Origin: Lates calcarifer
Taxonomy: Eukaryota; Chordata; Actinopteri; Centropomidae
Reading direction: 5' to 3'
NCBI RefSeq assembly: GCF_001640805.2
Contig: NC_066848.1
Location: 14,782,509 to 14,846,508, forward strand
DNA length: 64,000 nucleotides
Shown here: piece by piece, positions 11,369-25,439 of the stretch
How the letters are laid out: each line of letters begins with the position of its first letter
How positions within the stretch are numbered: the stretch's first letter is position 1
Notes under the pieces: generated by a model
Databases searched by the model: none
What the model saw: the letters and a program-made list of their open reading frames with translations, nothing else
What the model was told of the DNA's origin: nothing
Position numbers and translations under genes: made by a program

Positions 11369-14300
11369 TCTCCTTCCTCATGAACTACCCTAACCTAAAC
11401 CCACTTCTAACCATAGCCCTAAACCTTAATCCTCAGACAGCTCTTTGAAGGTGTGTCAGAAAGTAATAAGTGGCCAAAATGCCCTCACTTTCCCAAAATG
11501 CCCTCATTCCCAAGGTCTAAAACTCAAACTGGTCCTCACAAAGTATCGCCATACAAGTACGCACACACAGACACACAGATGGCTGAGTCAGAGCAGTTAG
11601 GTCCTGGAAATTAGGTTTGAGAGCTGCCCTGTGTTGTTACACCGTGACGTATAATCTTGATGTATTGAGGATGCCATTACAATGCAGACACTCAAACACA
11701 GCATGCCACTGATAATGATTACGCCATTACATCAGTGAAGTTTCCATGCCTTTTTTAAAATTTTAATTCTTTTAATCAATTTTTCTTAGTTTTCTGTGGC
11801 AAACATGTAAGCGGACTATAAATAAATATAACTTTACATGAACTCAGATCTTTATTATCTCCCTTTGGAGCTGTATCTTTTACACAACAAAGTTTAAATT
11901 AGCCCTTTAAGACATGTAAGTAATTAACCACTGAGGGAATAAGAGTGGAATTGAAAGAACTATTCACATTGGAAATATTATTTTATAGATATTCCGTGGG
12001 AACCTCAGGTAATTAGGAAATTAACCTGCAACCTCTCTGTTCCTTAAGTCGATACAATGCAGACATTTTCTTTTAACAGCTCACTCTGCCAGGGTGGTAA
12101 AGTAATGTGCTCGTTTCTAGGTCTGTAAGTAGAGCACCAAGATTCACATCTGCTGTTACCTTATACACATACTTTATAATTTATGCTGAGGTCCACAAGC
12201 TTGATGGAAGTTAGTTCACAAATTATTTCAGTATTTTTACTCAAATTTTAATATTTATTTTGCAGCTAAGCCATTAACATCCCTCAGCAGGCCAGTATTT
12301 TTTTAGGCAATTAATGTTAACAGGGATTAAACTTCTCTGTTGCTACGACAGTGTGTTCACGCAGTCGAGTACTGGCCATTGGGCACACTGGGACAAATCC
12401 TGGTTGGCTGCTGCGCCAATCCATAAAGTTTTTACCGGCCCTGTCTGTCATTACTGGCCCTCTCTATGTGCCTGTCATTTTGGGGTTTTGCATGAGAACG
12501 TTTTGCACGCTGTGTCCTGGGACTGGCCTCACTAGCCAATCACTGCCAAGTTAGTTCATTTGCGTTAACACTCTAGACTAATGGGGCTTTCAGGCACAAC
12601 TTGACAGCGGCACCACTGCACTCTGAAACCCATTATTTGCGCTGCGTCACAAAGGCATTGCTTTAATCCCTGTGCTAAAAGACATTCATTTGAGCTTGGG
12701 AGCTTCTGAAACAAATGTGACTCAGCCTCTTTGTTGTTACTAAATTACAATGACAATATGTTTTATTTTCCAGCCAATTTAAGCAGAGGTCATGCTACAT
12801 CTTCGTTTGTGTTATTTATCCTCTAATTGGTTCGCGGGTCTGTTCAGATCTCAACATCTGCTCTGACCATGAACTTTGAATGAATGAATGAAGTTTCTTT
12901 ATCACCCATGGCTTTTGTTAAAGCTTGCCTTTTTAAAGAAAAGGTATTTATTTATTTTAAAGCCTTCCACATTTCTACGGTGTGTGTATAATTCTATCTG
13001 CCTTGTGTTTGCCTGCCTTTATGTCTTTGCTGTGGGTTGCTCCCCATTACTTAGTAATCGATCCTACAGACGAGGCTTTGTCCCTCTAATGAAATGGCAT
13101 TTATCCACCTCTTCCCTGACCTTTCCCACTCTGGATATCCAATTAAGATAGTCTGGTGATGCTGATTAGGAATCTGATTGGTCAGAGTTGTTAGAAGACA
13201 CATGAACACTAATTACTGTCGTAGCGGTGGTTCTTTTTTAATTTCCTCTTTTGTTTTCTGATCTTAAGGAGAGAAGGCTGTTAAAATGAATCTTCATTCA
13301 AGGCTGACAGTGGAAACACAAATGCTCATCTCTTGCAAACTTCTCATCCAGCATTCATGCATTTGTTAGAAATTATGTCAAAGCTTTTTTTAACCAGTTA
13401 TTGGAGTTTCCTCAGCTGATCCAGAGATTCAAACCATCAACCTTAATCTGGACTAGACTAAATCCCCAAAAAGTCTGATGTAGCTCTAAAAAGTCTTAAC
13501 TCGATAAGGAATAATACCACATACATTCATGATTTGGTGATGATGATGTTTGAGTCAAAACTCAAAACAATACTGTTTCTTTTTATACATGTGTCTCTGA
13601 GATGTCAGATGGTTGTTTTGTTTTTTTACTGTGTAGAAGCTCAATATTTGATTGATTTGATTGATCCTAAATTTTTCAATACACATTTATTTGGACATTA
13701 TATGCAAAGGTCGTTGTCAGAAAAGAAACAGCCACCATGGGACCCCGTAATGGTCCTTTGTAAATAAGGTATTTCTCTTTTGTAATCTTCTCTGACCCTG
13801 TTCTCCTTATTTCAGTGAGAAAATGCCTTCAGGCGATTCGTTTCATTCTGCCCAAGGAAGCTGCCATGAAGGTTTGTGGTTTATTGTGGAAACTCTGCAA
13901 AAAAAACACATCAGGCTGCATGGATACTTCTTTAGACACCTGTGCTGGCATGACATTATCTATTGGTCAATAACGCCATGCCAATGTAGTTGTTCTCTAG
14001 GTAACCTGTATATTTCGAAGATCTGTGGTGAGACTCCTCATTAAGCCAATTAAACCAATGCAGCCAGATGTTCTGTCTGTTATAAAAAGTAACCATGCCA
14101 AACCTGCATCATTATTTTTTGGCAAATCCATTCTAATTGATTAATTTAAAATAACATCCATCTAAATTGATGTATTTGCTGAAATACGATACCTTTGTGA
14201 TAATTGAGAAATCATTTTTACCTTTCAAGTAAAATGTAAAAACTGTTGGCATGTTACCATTCAGGTTTTGGTGAAATGGTATAATATCTACAACGCCCCT

Positions 14301-17300
14301 GGTGGTCCCAGTGCCCACGCAGAATGGAACCTGTTTGTCACCTGTTTCATGACGCTGATGGGTTACAACACTGAGCGCCTGACTTGGACAAGAAATGTAA
14401 GTCAGCTGTCAGCGTTTTCTATTGTAAGCCCATTAAACCTGGTTTTAACTTTGATCATTGATTAATATGTGTTGACCTTGCTCTCTGTCGTGTCCCCTCT
14501 TTCTCCAGCTGCATTTTGAAGTGCCTCTTTCTCCAGTGATTGCAGCCAAGAAGGCTCGTCCCTCTGATGGAGGCTCTGATGAGGTGTGACTGATGTTTGT
14601 GGCACAATTAGCACCAATCACCATCTTTGATGTTTAGTTTTAGATAACTTGTAGACTTGTAAACTGAAGAGTATTACTCCTTCATGGGAAAGAATGGATT
14701 GTACAGCATTTCATTTGGAGCAAACATAATAAAAAAGGTATATGTTTTGCTGAGTGGGTGTCAGAGCAGGATAAATAATGTAAACAGACACAACCACCTT
14801 GAAAGGTAGAGCTTTTTTCATTCCTGCAGTCTCACATGCAGAAAATAACCTGCGGTGTGTCCTGAAGTCCTGAACATGGACACATACGCACTCTTTTAAG
14901 ACGGAGGGTTGTTAAGTAATCTCTGTTTATGTGTGTTCTCATCCGAGCAAAACATTAGCTGGAGGCTTGGGCTGTGCTGTGTGTGTGTGTTTCTCTGCAT
15001 GAGTCAGATTAAACTGAAGCAAACTGTTAACTCTGACAGTCTGTGACCTCTGAGCCCTGTGTCTTCCACATGTTTCACTATAGAACGTGTGCTACAGTAC
15101 CTATAGTACATACATTTGTGGCCATATGTCCTACGACCAAAACATTGACTAATGAGAGAGTTAACCCACATTTTTACTGGCTTTTCTCTTAATCTCCTCT
15201 GTCTGTAGGACTGGGAATATTTGTTGGGGTCTCATTACCACCGTCAGATGAATTTCCAACCCGCCTGCGGTCCAGTGGACTCCAGTGGCTCCAACACTAC
15301 TCTCATCACAGAAACTGAGGGCCCGTCCCCTGTACGTAACTCACTCTGGTGTGGATTTATACCTAAAAAACTGCCAACTAAGTGTTGGGGTTTATAAAAT
15401 ACAAAAAGATTAAATGCATCAATATGGTTACAAATTGGTGTGAGGCTATATTTATCTAACAAACTTGCATTAGCAGAACACCACCTGCTGATAAATGGTT
15501 GAGAAATTACAAATGTGAACTTGACCAAAACTACTGTGAAAAAGAGACCAAACCTACATTATACATTGACAATTTAAGGATTAGCAGAGAAAAAGATCAT
15601 CCAGGATCTCCCCTCTTCTTCTTCCTTTTCTCCTAGGTGTCCTCTCCCTCCAGTCCATCTCTGAAATTGGACAGTTCAGCTCCTCTTTTCCCCCACATTC
15701 CTGCACTCTTCTACGTTCTCCATCTGCTCTATCAGGAGCTGCAGCTAGACGAGCTGCAGAGAGCAAGAGCATCCTCGCTTGTCTGTCTGCTGCAGCAGTT
15801 GGCCAGGTAACCACTGCTGTACATGTTTGTGTTAATTTTTTTTATGTCTTTTATGGAACATAAATAGCATGTGGCTGGTGCAGGCGGTCCAGTACTTTTT
15901 TTGTACTGTGTATTTATAAACTGATACGCAGAGTTAAGTAATGCTCACATAGAACTTAATGAATGTGACTTAGCAGAGAAAGCAAGAACTGTTGCTTGAA
16001 TACATAAAAGTTACAAAACAGAGAAGAAACTTGTGACATTTATCGCAACAAAGAAAACCTGGTCTACATTTCCACCAACTACATTTAACTCTTACCATGA
16101 GAGGAAAAGGTGAACGCATTGTTCATTGTTTTCAGTGAAAGCTTGTGTGTAATCAAGGCTCTTTAGTGGTGTGTACTGAGAAATAAACTTCAACAGGTTG
16201 TCAAGTGACCGCTGTGATTGGTGGCAGTGACATTAACAGAATAGGTGGAGTGGGAGAGTGAAGCGCTCTACAGGGTAATTGGCCTGTGTTGGTTAGTATG
16301 TGGGCTGTTGTGAAGTATGGTGCAATTTTTATATTTTTATCAGGCTAACTGGTTAAGGCCAAAATGGTGATCCTGATTGTTTCATTGAATATTGCTCAGT
16401 AGTGATTCCATTTTTTACTCCTGAGGAAGAAATTGGGTTTACACATCTTATCACATCTTATATTGCTATTTTATACTATTAGTATACATAGAGAATATGT
16501 GTAAATATATAGTGATTTGACCAGACTACGTCACAAAATGCTGCCGCAACACATGAGAGTGTTCCATCACTTCTATATTTACAGAAGTTTGCAGTAAATT
16601 TCACTACTTACACCCAGATATATTTATTTGGGTCACATGTGTGCGTGTGTATGTGTGTCATCTGTAATTAGTATAATTACTGTACTGTCAGTATCATATT
16701 TATAGATTTAAAATGCAGTCTTGAGTATAAGATTTTTAAAATATATTATTCCTTTTTTACCTTTTTTCCTTTCATTTATTTCACTTGCAATGCAATTTTA
16801 TTTATCCACTGTTAATCACAAACCAATAAACAAGGCTCCGTGCTTAAAAACTATATGTTGAATTGGTAACCATAAGAACAAATGTTAATTAGGCCCTACA
16901 AAAGCATTTAAGGGAATTGAGAAGGCTGAAACAGAAGGATTTAGTTTAACGATTAGTTTCACAGGCATATATGTGAATTCATATATAAATATCTCATATA
17001 TAAAGTTACACACACACACAGCTGTAAATTGTGTGGGAGTCGGGTCTGGGGACCACGATTAAAAACTATTGATTATCTGATGCTAAGCAGGATAGTAATG
17101 ACTCACAGCTGTTAATTACTCTCGCCATGTGTTTAATTACTGCTCAAAAACAAGTTAAATGCCACAGAGGCTTTGAGAATGTAGAGACATTTTTAGATTT
17201 TATTCAATGTCCTACAGCAGTTGAGTGTCTAGATGGGCAGGTAGGCGCTAGGAAAGACCTGATACAAGGTAGACTTAATACATTTGTTTCATCACTATGA

Positions 17301-20300
17301 AGTTGAACTGAAAAAAAATGTCTCCAGTATGTGAGTGTGTTTGATGTGTTCATGTAATTGTTTTGTTTTTGTTTGCAGAGACCTCCAGTTGAATGAATAT
17401 GTGGATCTGTACTGGAGAGACTACCCCTCACTGATTAGTGGCCTAACTGAGAGCTGCCTCATAGACCAGGGTAAGACCTGTTTGATAGTCTAATAATGGT
17501 ATCCAATCAGGAAACAGACAAGACATGTTGTTGATGCGGCTGGATGGTCTGCTGCTGATAAATGCCGGCCCTAGGGTTCCTTTATATGTCTGGGGATTTG
17601 TTGTAGTATAACTGGTGAAGTGCCTGGTGAAGTGAAGTGAACTTCTAACCACCTCCTCTTAAAGGGGCATTTCCTTAATAATGCTGAAAACTAAGCCCTC
17701 AGAAATGACCATTAAAGGATAAGACTTTTATTCCATATTTTTCTTACACTCAACAAATCTCATGAAAAAGCCAAAATCAACAAAGTAACATTCTGTCTGA
17801 CTTCTCTACCCTGTCTGTGGACTTAAACCCTTTTGTTCCTACTGAAGACATTAAATCTTGAAAATGACTCACAAATATATAGTTTCATTTTTTTTTTTAA
17901 ACTCAGCTCAACAATGACTTGGCACCATAGTTTTAGCAAACATCACTTAGAAGGGAAAAGTGTTTTGTTGAGAACTATTTTCAATGGTGAATTAGTACAC
18001 ATTCAGTGGATATTCACAACAGTAGAATAGTGTATGTTGCATGATAATGATAATAAAAACAGTTAACACACAGTTTTCCCCCATCTGTTGCTTCCCTCTG
18101 TCATCTCCCTCTTTCTTTCCTTCCTCATTCTCCATCCTCAAAATGCATATCATGTTCGCTCCCTTTTCCTTCCTCTGTCGGCCTTTGTTTCCACTTCCAC
18201 CACTGTCCACTCACCCTCCATCTTTTCCTCCCTCCTCCTCACCTTTCCGTCCTCAGCTCTGATTGATCAGATGCAGCGTCCCTCCTTCCTGAGGGCCGAG
18301 CCTCCCTGTGTGTTCAGCTGGCTCAGCAGCTGTCTGAGAGGAGAAGAGATCCCACCTTTCCCCTACCTTCCCAGCATCTGTCAGAGGACCAGGCTGCTGG
18401 TTCTGGTACGACCAAAGTTCCTCTCTGTTTTATAAGATAAAGTGCTTATAATTGTGGGTATTGTGAGTCTGTGTTTTCTTGGCTTCTGAAACAAAATCAG
18501 CAAACTTAAACACACATTTGATCATCTGTACATCAAAATATATCAGGGTTTTATCATGTCATTTTGTGGAAAATTAGCTGTCTTAAATCATCATAATATG
18601 TACAGTACAAAAAATAGGACTTAATTTAAACTTTCCCCAAATCAAACAAACATCTTTAAAATGGGATGTCAAACAATCAGTATATTTAAATATTTTGTTA
18701 TACATTGTGGCAAATGATTTGCAGCTGTTACTGAAATGTTCAGTAATTTTTTTGGTCAGAAATTATACAGTATATAGAGGGTTGCAGTGATGTCTCACTG
18801 TGTGTTTTGTACTTCACTGTGTGTATTATGAGTTTGTGTTAGTCTCTCTCACACACCAGCCTGGTGTGGTGTGTGAGAGAGACCAGCCTGGTGTGTGAGA
18901 GAGATAATGAGGGTAAAGAGTTCGGCTTTGATTGAGATGCAGTCAGACGGCGAGTCTGTCTGAACATAAAGAGCAAGTACGTCATGCTATGGATGGAGAT
19001 GTGTGCGTGTGTATGTGTGTGTGGAGCTGATGGATTCAACCTTTGCTTGTCAAGGAAGGAAGGAAGGACACTTGAAAATAAGTCAGTGACAGAGGTGATT
19101 GACGACACAGCTTTGGTTTATTTATACGGCAGTGGCATACATTTGAGTCACAGAGGTGAATGTCAGTTTTTTCTAAAAGATAATTAACCAATTATGAAAA
19201 TATTCTGTCTTATATATAAATATTCTGCTTGATACAAAGATGTTTAACCTGATTCCCAAATTGCAACTCTGTTTCCTAGTTATTTAGTAGATAGAACAGT
19301 TTTTCTTCAGAACAAGTAGTGTTTTTAAATAAATTTCTGGGTTTTGTCATATTTTAGATAAACTGGTAGTCACCTCTGTGACATGAATGTGTGCTAATAA
19401 ATTGGCACAGACTGGGGATAATGGTGACTGTGAGACAGATGGATCCAGGCACATTAGAGAAACACAGATATAGATAGACATTTAGATATATAGTACATAT
19501 AGAAAGAGAGAACAGTTTAGAGTGTAGAAATGCCCTTAAAATGTCCTTAGACAGTCGTAGCCAAAGGCATTATGGTTTTGGGTTGTCCGTCTGTCTGTCC
19601 TATTCTCGTGAATACAACATCTCAGTACTGCCTTTAGGGATTTTCAAATTTGGTACAAATGTTCACTTGGACTCAAGGATGAACTGATCAGATTTTGGTG
19701 GTCAGAGGTCACTAAGAATTCATACACTAATTAGCTGTAACTGGACTGGCGGAGGCATACGCAACTGCAAGGCGATAATTCTAGTTTAGTTATTTGGTGT
19801 AGCTGGTCAGCAGGTGTGACTGATCGTTACCATAGAAACCTAGGCAAACTCCAAGGGTAGGGTGGCTAACATTTTAGGCTTTTTAGGCTTAAGTCTTTCT
19901 TTATTTTTGTGAAACTATATGAAACCGGCCCCAGAGCTAGCTGTTCAGCCTCTTCAACCATAAACATCAGATAGGTAAATGATTGAAAGGACACTCAAAA
20001 TATTCTGTACCAGAGACAGCAGCAGTACTAAACTTGTATTTTTAAATTGCTGCTGTCATTCCTTTTTTTGCCTATAGGTGGCATGGGTTGCATTAGCCTG
20101 CAGGTCTAACCATGCAGACTGCAGCTTGCAGTTGGAGAATACTGACTGCATTAACTACAGTAAGCCTAAATATGGGTGCCTCATTACAACACCACGGTAT
20201 TCTTGGGGGGGGGATACAAACAGACAGACCCTCATACAGACTACAGTTTGTGAATATGTACTGTATGTGCATGCCTTACTTACCCTTAGCTCTAGACTTT

Positions 20301-23300
20301 ATTTTAGCCCTCATACAGTTTCTCTGTGCACTATGCTGGATTATATTGTGACGGATGAAATGTTTGCTAGGATCTGCAGTAGGAAGAGTAATGCTATTAT
20401 GGCTTATGAGCTAGCCCTCTGGTTCACCTCCCTGTATTCTGAATGCCTCCTGAGTTCAATAATTTTTCCAGTATCCTCAGTCCGACTCTGTCTGCCAGAC
20501 GTTTAGCTTTTGCTTATCAATTGAAATTTTAGAAAGAAGATGCATCTTGAAATCCACTTCCTCTGTCAGGTATCTTGAATATGTTTAATTAAGATGTTAA
20601 CTAGTCATGATTTCAACATCTTAAATGTATAGACAGAATTATATAAAACAGACCCTGTGTATTTGTGTGTTCTTGGTTTAATCTGCATTCAATCATTTGT
20701 ACAAGAGAACTGATCACTTTAGGTCATCACATGAGAGCTGCAACTGTGTTTTTTTTTGTATATTTCTTTAAAAAAAAAAAAAGAATCAAATGTAATTATC
20801 ATTCTCTGGAAATATTTTAATGCTGTTCCAATAATGACAATGATGTGACTTTACAATGTACAAATGATACCTGCTTTATCCTCTTATTATCTCTCATCTT
20901 TGTTTTTGACTTGTGTTCCACTTTTTTCCCTCAGAGTTATGCTCTCTACATCACTGGAGATGAAAATGCTACCTCCACAGATGTGTCAAAGTACCTGGTC
21001 AAGCTCTCTGCAGGTCTGTGTGTTCATGTGTGTTTTCAGTCCAGCCTCAAAGATCATTTTACTTGTCTTTGATTGTATCTTGGGACTGTGTGTGTTTCAG
21101 ACTGAACCCTTTGACTGTATTTGTGTGTGTGTGTGAACATTTATTGACAACCAGCTCTTATTACCTGCCAGTCCCATAGTTCCCTGAAAGGCATGTGACG
21201 CAGGTTTGTGTGTCACCTGATTTCTGCTATTTGTTTTTGCTTCCAAAAAAAAGAAAAGAAAATGAAACACAACACAGTGCTGAGGTGACAGCAGTCGCTG
21301 CAGGTCTTTGATCAGCCTTTTTTCCAGTGACACAGAATTGGATTTTGACTTTGTGGGTGGTGTGACAAAACAAAACCAAACAACAACAGATGTCATCCCA
21401 CATAAAGACAGTCCTCCATTCATCAGGAATGTCACCTTCATTTAACCCCTTATGTTTAGTGCCCATTCTTTTTAGTGACAAATTTGAAACCAATCAGCGT
21501 GGGTTTACAAATGCTGTAGTACAGTCGAGAATTCAATGCGATGAGCGTGATTTGAAATCTCAAACATAAGAGAACAAATTAACAAACCCGTTGACCTCTT
21601 TCCCCTGCTGTTGCCCTCTCTCATCTCTTGTTATCTCTCATCTTCATCTCTCTCAGGCCAGAAGTCCTGTGCCAGTGAACCACACTACAGAAGGTAATAG
21701 TAATAACAATAGTGACGGGAGGAGGGTTATGATTTTTTTGTGGTTTTATAGCAGCTAAACAGATATACATACAACAATAACATTGTTGTATTTTAAAAAA
21801 GACTTTGAGTTCTACATTTTTTTCTGATTGTTATTAGCCACATTTATTCCTTTTTTGCCTTTCATTACATTAGATCAGTAATCATTTATCTTACTAATGT
21901 TCATGTGTATTATTATTATTCTAGACAGAGCAGTGTGAAGGTCAAGTTTTCCACTGAGAATCTGGCTGAGCAGCTGGTGGTCTGGCTCACCTCAGAAGGT
22001 AAGACAAGCAGGTCTTTTTTCCACCTTTTATCTATACAGGGGAAGGTGTGCTGAAGCCATATTCTCTTTATCAGCATCACACTGGTTTGCATTAATGCAA
22101 ATTTATACTCTCCCATGTGTCCAGTGAAACCACAGTCAGGGAATGGTCTCTCACAGCCATCTGTAGACTGTTAGTAAAGTCTGTTCCAATAAAATCTATG
22201 AAATGTTACAGTATTTACAGTATATAGCAGTATTTTGAGAATGGTGTAAAGCTTGATGCTTTTATTTTTAAGCTCATGTGAGGCAGCCTGTAAATAAGGG
22301 CTCAGCTTCTTGTGCAACCTGTTAAATAAATAGTCCTTCTCATTTTGCTGGTTTAGGTTTCACCCTGAAGGACCTGGAGTCAGTCCCGTTTGGCGTGGCT
22401 TTGCCCATCAGAGAGGCCATCTACCGCTGCCGGGAGCAGCCGTGTTCTGATTGGTCTGAGGAGGTCTGTATGCTGATTGGGCGTCAGGATCTGACCAAAC
22501 AGGCCCACAAGATGACCTTGGCCAAGAGCAAAGCTGTGAGTGACCTTGTACTTCCCAGCCCAAGTGAAGGCTTTTAGGCCAAACCTTTAGCCCCAAGGAT
22601 GTTTGCTGTCATGTCAATCCTTACAATATTTTAAAAAAAGTGCCACATTCGTGGGAAATTTTTCTAGTCACTTCAATTTTTTGCATAAACTGTGGGCTTA
22701 AGCATTGCTAGAGAAATTGATTTTACGCACTTGATAACTACATTAGTCAGTACTTGTAATACACAGATGATACCATGTTCAAAAATAAAACCTTTGAAAG
22801 TATATGTATCCTGATAACCAGTCAGTTATAATAGTAGACAGAAAATGGTTTGCATTCATACCAGTAACATTTTGTGGGAATAGCTGCCATTTTTACCCTC
22901 AAATGAATGAATATTCATCTTTGGAATAAATCTTAAAACCAGCAATTAGATTATACCAACAGCTATGTATTGTTTTCCAACTGTCATTGTAGCTGTATTT
23001 GAGTATGTATATCATATGTGCTCATCCAGTCTGTAGGTTCAGGTCTGTCGTTGGAGCCTCCTGCAACCACAGAAGCAGATGAAGAGGAAGATGGGATGTC
23101 AGACATAATTCAAGAGGTAACAGACTCAGTAAACATCATCTCTTGCATTACTGATCTGTCTCCACTCTAATCTTTCTTAGTTATGTGGAGAAGTGGTTCC
23201 CAACCTTTTGCATCTGATGTGACCGCACAGTCTTGAACTCAAGTGTGGTTCATCGACACCACCTGCCATGTCCAAATAGTCAACCATTCTAATTCTTTCA

Positions 23301-25221
23301 TGACATACTTGAATACTTCTGACTATATTTCAGTCATTTATCCATTTTACTTTCAGCTAACTAGCTAAACTGTTTATTAATTACTTTTAGTTATCAGTCT
23401 CTGTCATTACTTAGCTAACTGTTTAGACTGATAAAAGCTACCTGATAATTCTGGTGTTTATTTATTTATATTTTTATATTTGCTAAGCTACTGTAAAATT
23501 TGCTCTCCAGGTCACAGGGCTGATCTGGAGTCAGGATCTGAGGGTCCAGGAGGTCAGGAGGCTCCTGCAGAGCTCCAGACCAGTCCGAGTCAGTGTTGTG
23601 CAGCTACCGGAGGTTTCTGACCATGAGTACATAGAGGAGAAAGAGAACAAGTGAGTATAATGTATGTGTGTGTGTCCTGGCTGCCTCTGGTCTTGGAACA
23701 TTGATGCACAGATGGCAACCACTTCGGTTTCATGGGACATATGTAGTTGATTTTTCTGTCCTCTGGTGCCTTTCTTTTAATTCGTTTATTTGAGAGTTTT
23801 GTTCCTCTTGTTTCTCAAAAATGTTCTTTTACTGACATTTCTATTTTCAGTGTTTTCTTTTGACTCAAGCTCTGTTCCTCCCTTTGTCTCTGTTTCACAG
23901 TTTAACTTAGAGAAAACACTGAGATGCCTGCTGTAATCAAGGGTTGACATAAATCACACAATATTTCTGACTCTGAGTCTGTAATGTTTCCTCAGTTTTA
24001 ATCCCCTGTTCTCTTTTTGTCCACGTCTGTGTATCTTCCCCAGACTCCTGCAGTTGTGTCAGAGGACTATGGCTCTCCCAGTTGGCCGAGGCCTCTTCAC
24101 TCTCTTCTCCTATCACCCTGTACCGACTGAACCTTTACCCGTACCCAAACTCAACCTGACAGGTAAATATGAGGGTGCTGAAATGTGAACATTCTCACCT
24201 GTGTGAAAATAGAAATACCCAAGATTGTTAACAAAGGGCACCCTATTGAATATGTCAACATTCACCCAGACATTCTTAATGTTTATACTGTGAGTACTTT
24301 GTTCAAGGCTTGTTTGTTCTTTATTTCTAGATTTAACTGTTTGTTTCTCATGTTCTACTTTAGGCCGCGCCCCTCCCAGGAACACTATGGTGGATCTGAA
24401 CAGTGGGAATATTGACGTTCCTCCCAATATGACTGGCTGGCCCAGCTTCCATAATGGAGTAGCAGCTGGACTCAAAATAGCCCCAGCTTCACAGGTCAGT
24501 GTGAAACCAGAGCTGCACTACCCTCCTCAGGCCTTGTGTTCAGTTTTGCACACCTGCAGTGGATCACTCACTTAATTCTGCTATCTGCCCTGTTTGATTT
24601 TTTTTTTTTTTTTTTGTATTGAATTACACACTATAACCAGAGTCCTCATAATAATGTTTTTGGTGAAGCTGTACCACTTCCTCCAATGTCTCCATCAGGC
24701 TGAAATGCTTTGTATTCAAGAAAAAATGATCAACGAAATGTTTTCAGGGCTTCTTAATTTTGTAACTACTCAGACTAACTCATAGAAATTCTAGTCACAG
24801 GTAATTTTCTGCCCTCCTGCAGTAAACAGACCTTCCTTATTCATGCACAAATAAACATGACTTTTCTTCTTGTTTGTAAAGGTGGACTCGGCCTGGATCG
24901 CCTACAACAAGCCAAAGAGCCCTGAGTTGGCCAATGAGTATGCTGGCTTCCTTATGGCCCTGGGCCTCAATGGACACCTCACCAAGCTGGCCACGCTCAA
25001 CATACATGACTACCTCACCAAGGTACACACACATGCACACAAAAGCGTACATGGTTCACACCTTGGGTTTCACAGCACAAATAAAGCAAATATACACATT
25101 TTATTTATAATCCTACTAGCATGTACAGGCAGACACGTTTTGGGTTTAATGAATACTTTCTACCTTAATGCTTAGTTTACTGTAGACAGTACTCTAAATT
25201 ATTGTTTTTTGACTGCAGTAT

Positions 25222-25257
<36 letters not shown>

Positions 25258-25262
25258 ACACA

Positions 25263-25303
<41 letters not shown>

Positions 25304-25403
25304 ACATACACACCAACTTACAAAGAATAGCCAGAAAAATAAAACAAGAATAAACTTAAATACAGTTTACGCAAATGTACCTCCCATCTATTCTCATTAA
25401 CAT

Positions 25404-25439
<36 letters not shown>

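Larger units (their letters stand above)
18406..20934 (+). other. Intron 24: palindrome and one dispersed repeat
   Basis: About 2.5 kb. Holds the inverted repeat at 18842-18904 and a teleost dispersed repeat at 19540-19790, listed separately. A 142-codon plus-strand ORF at 20078-20506 has no recognisable domain or conserved context and is treated as chance. Confidence 0.5.

Noticed and set aside
20078..20506. 142-codon plus-strand ORF in intron 24
   Set aside because: No recognisable motif; frame does not fit between exons 24 and 25, whose direct join matches vertebrate ANAPC1.
24113..24475. 120-codon minus-strand ORF
   Set aside because: Antisense to anapc1 exons 31 and 32; conserved coding lies on the plus strand.
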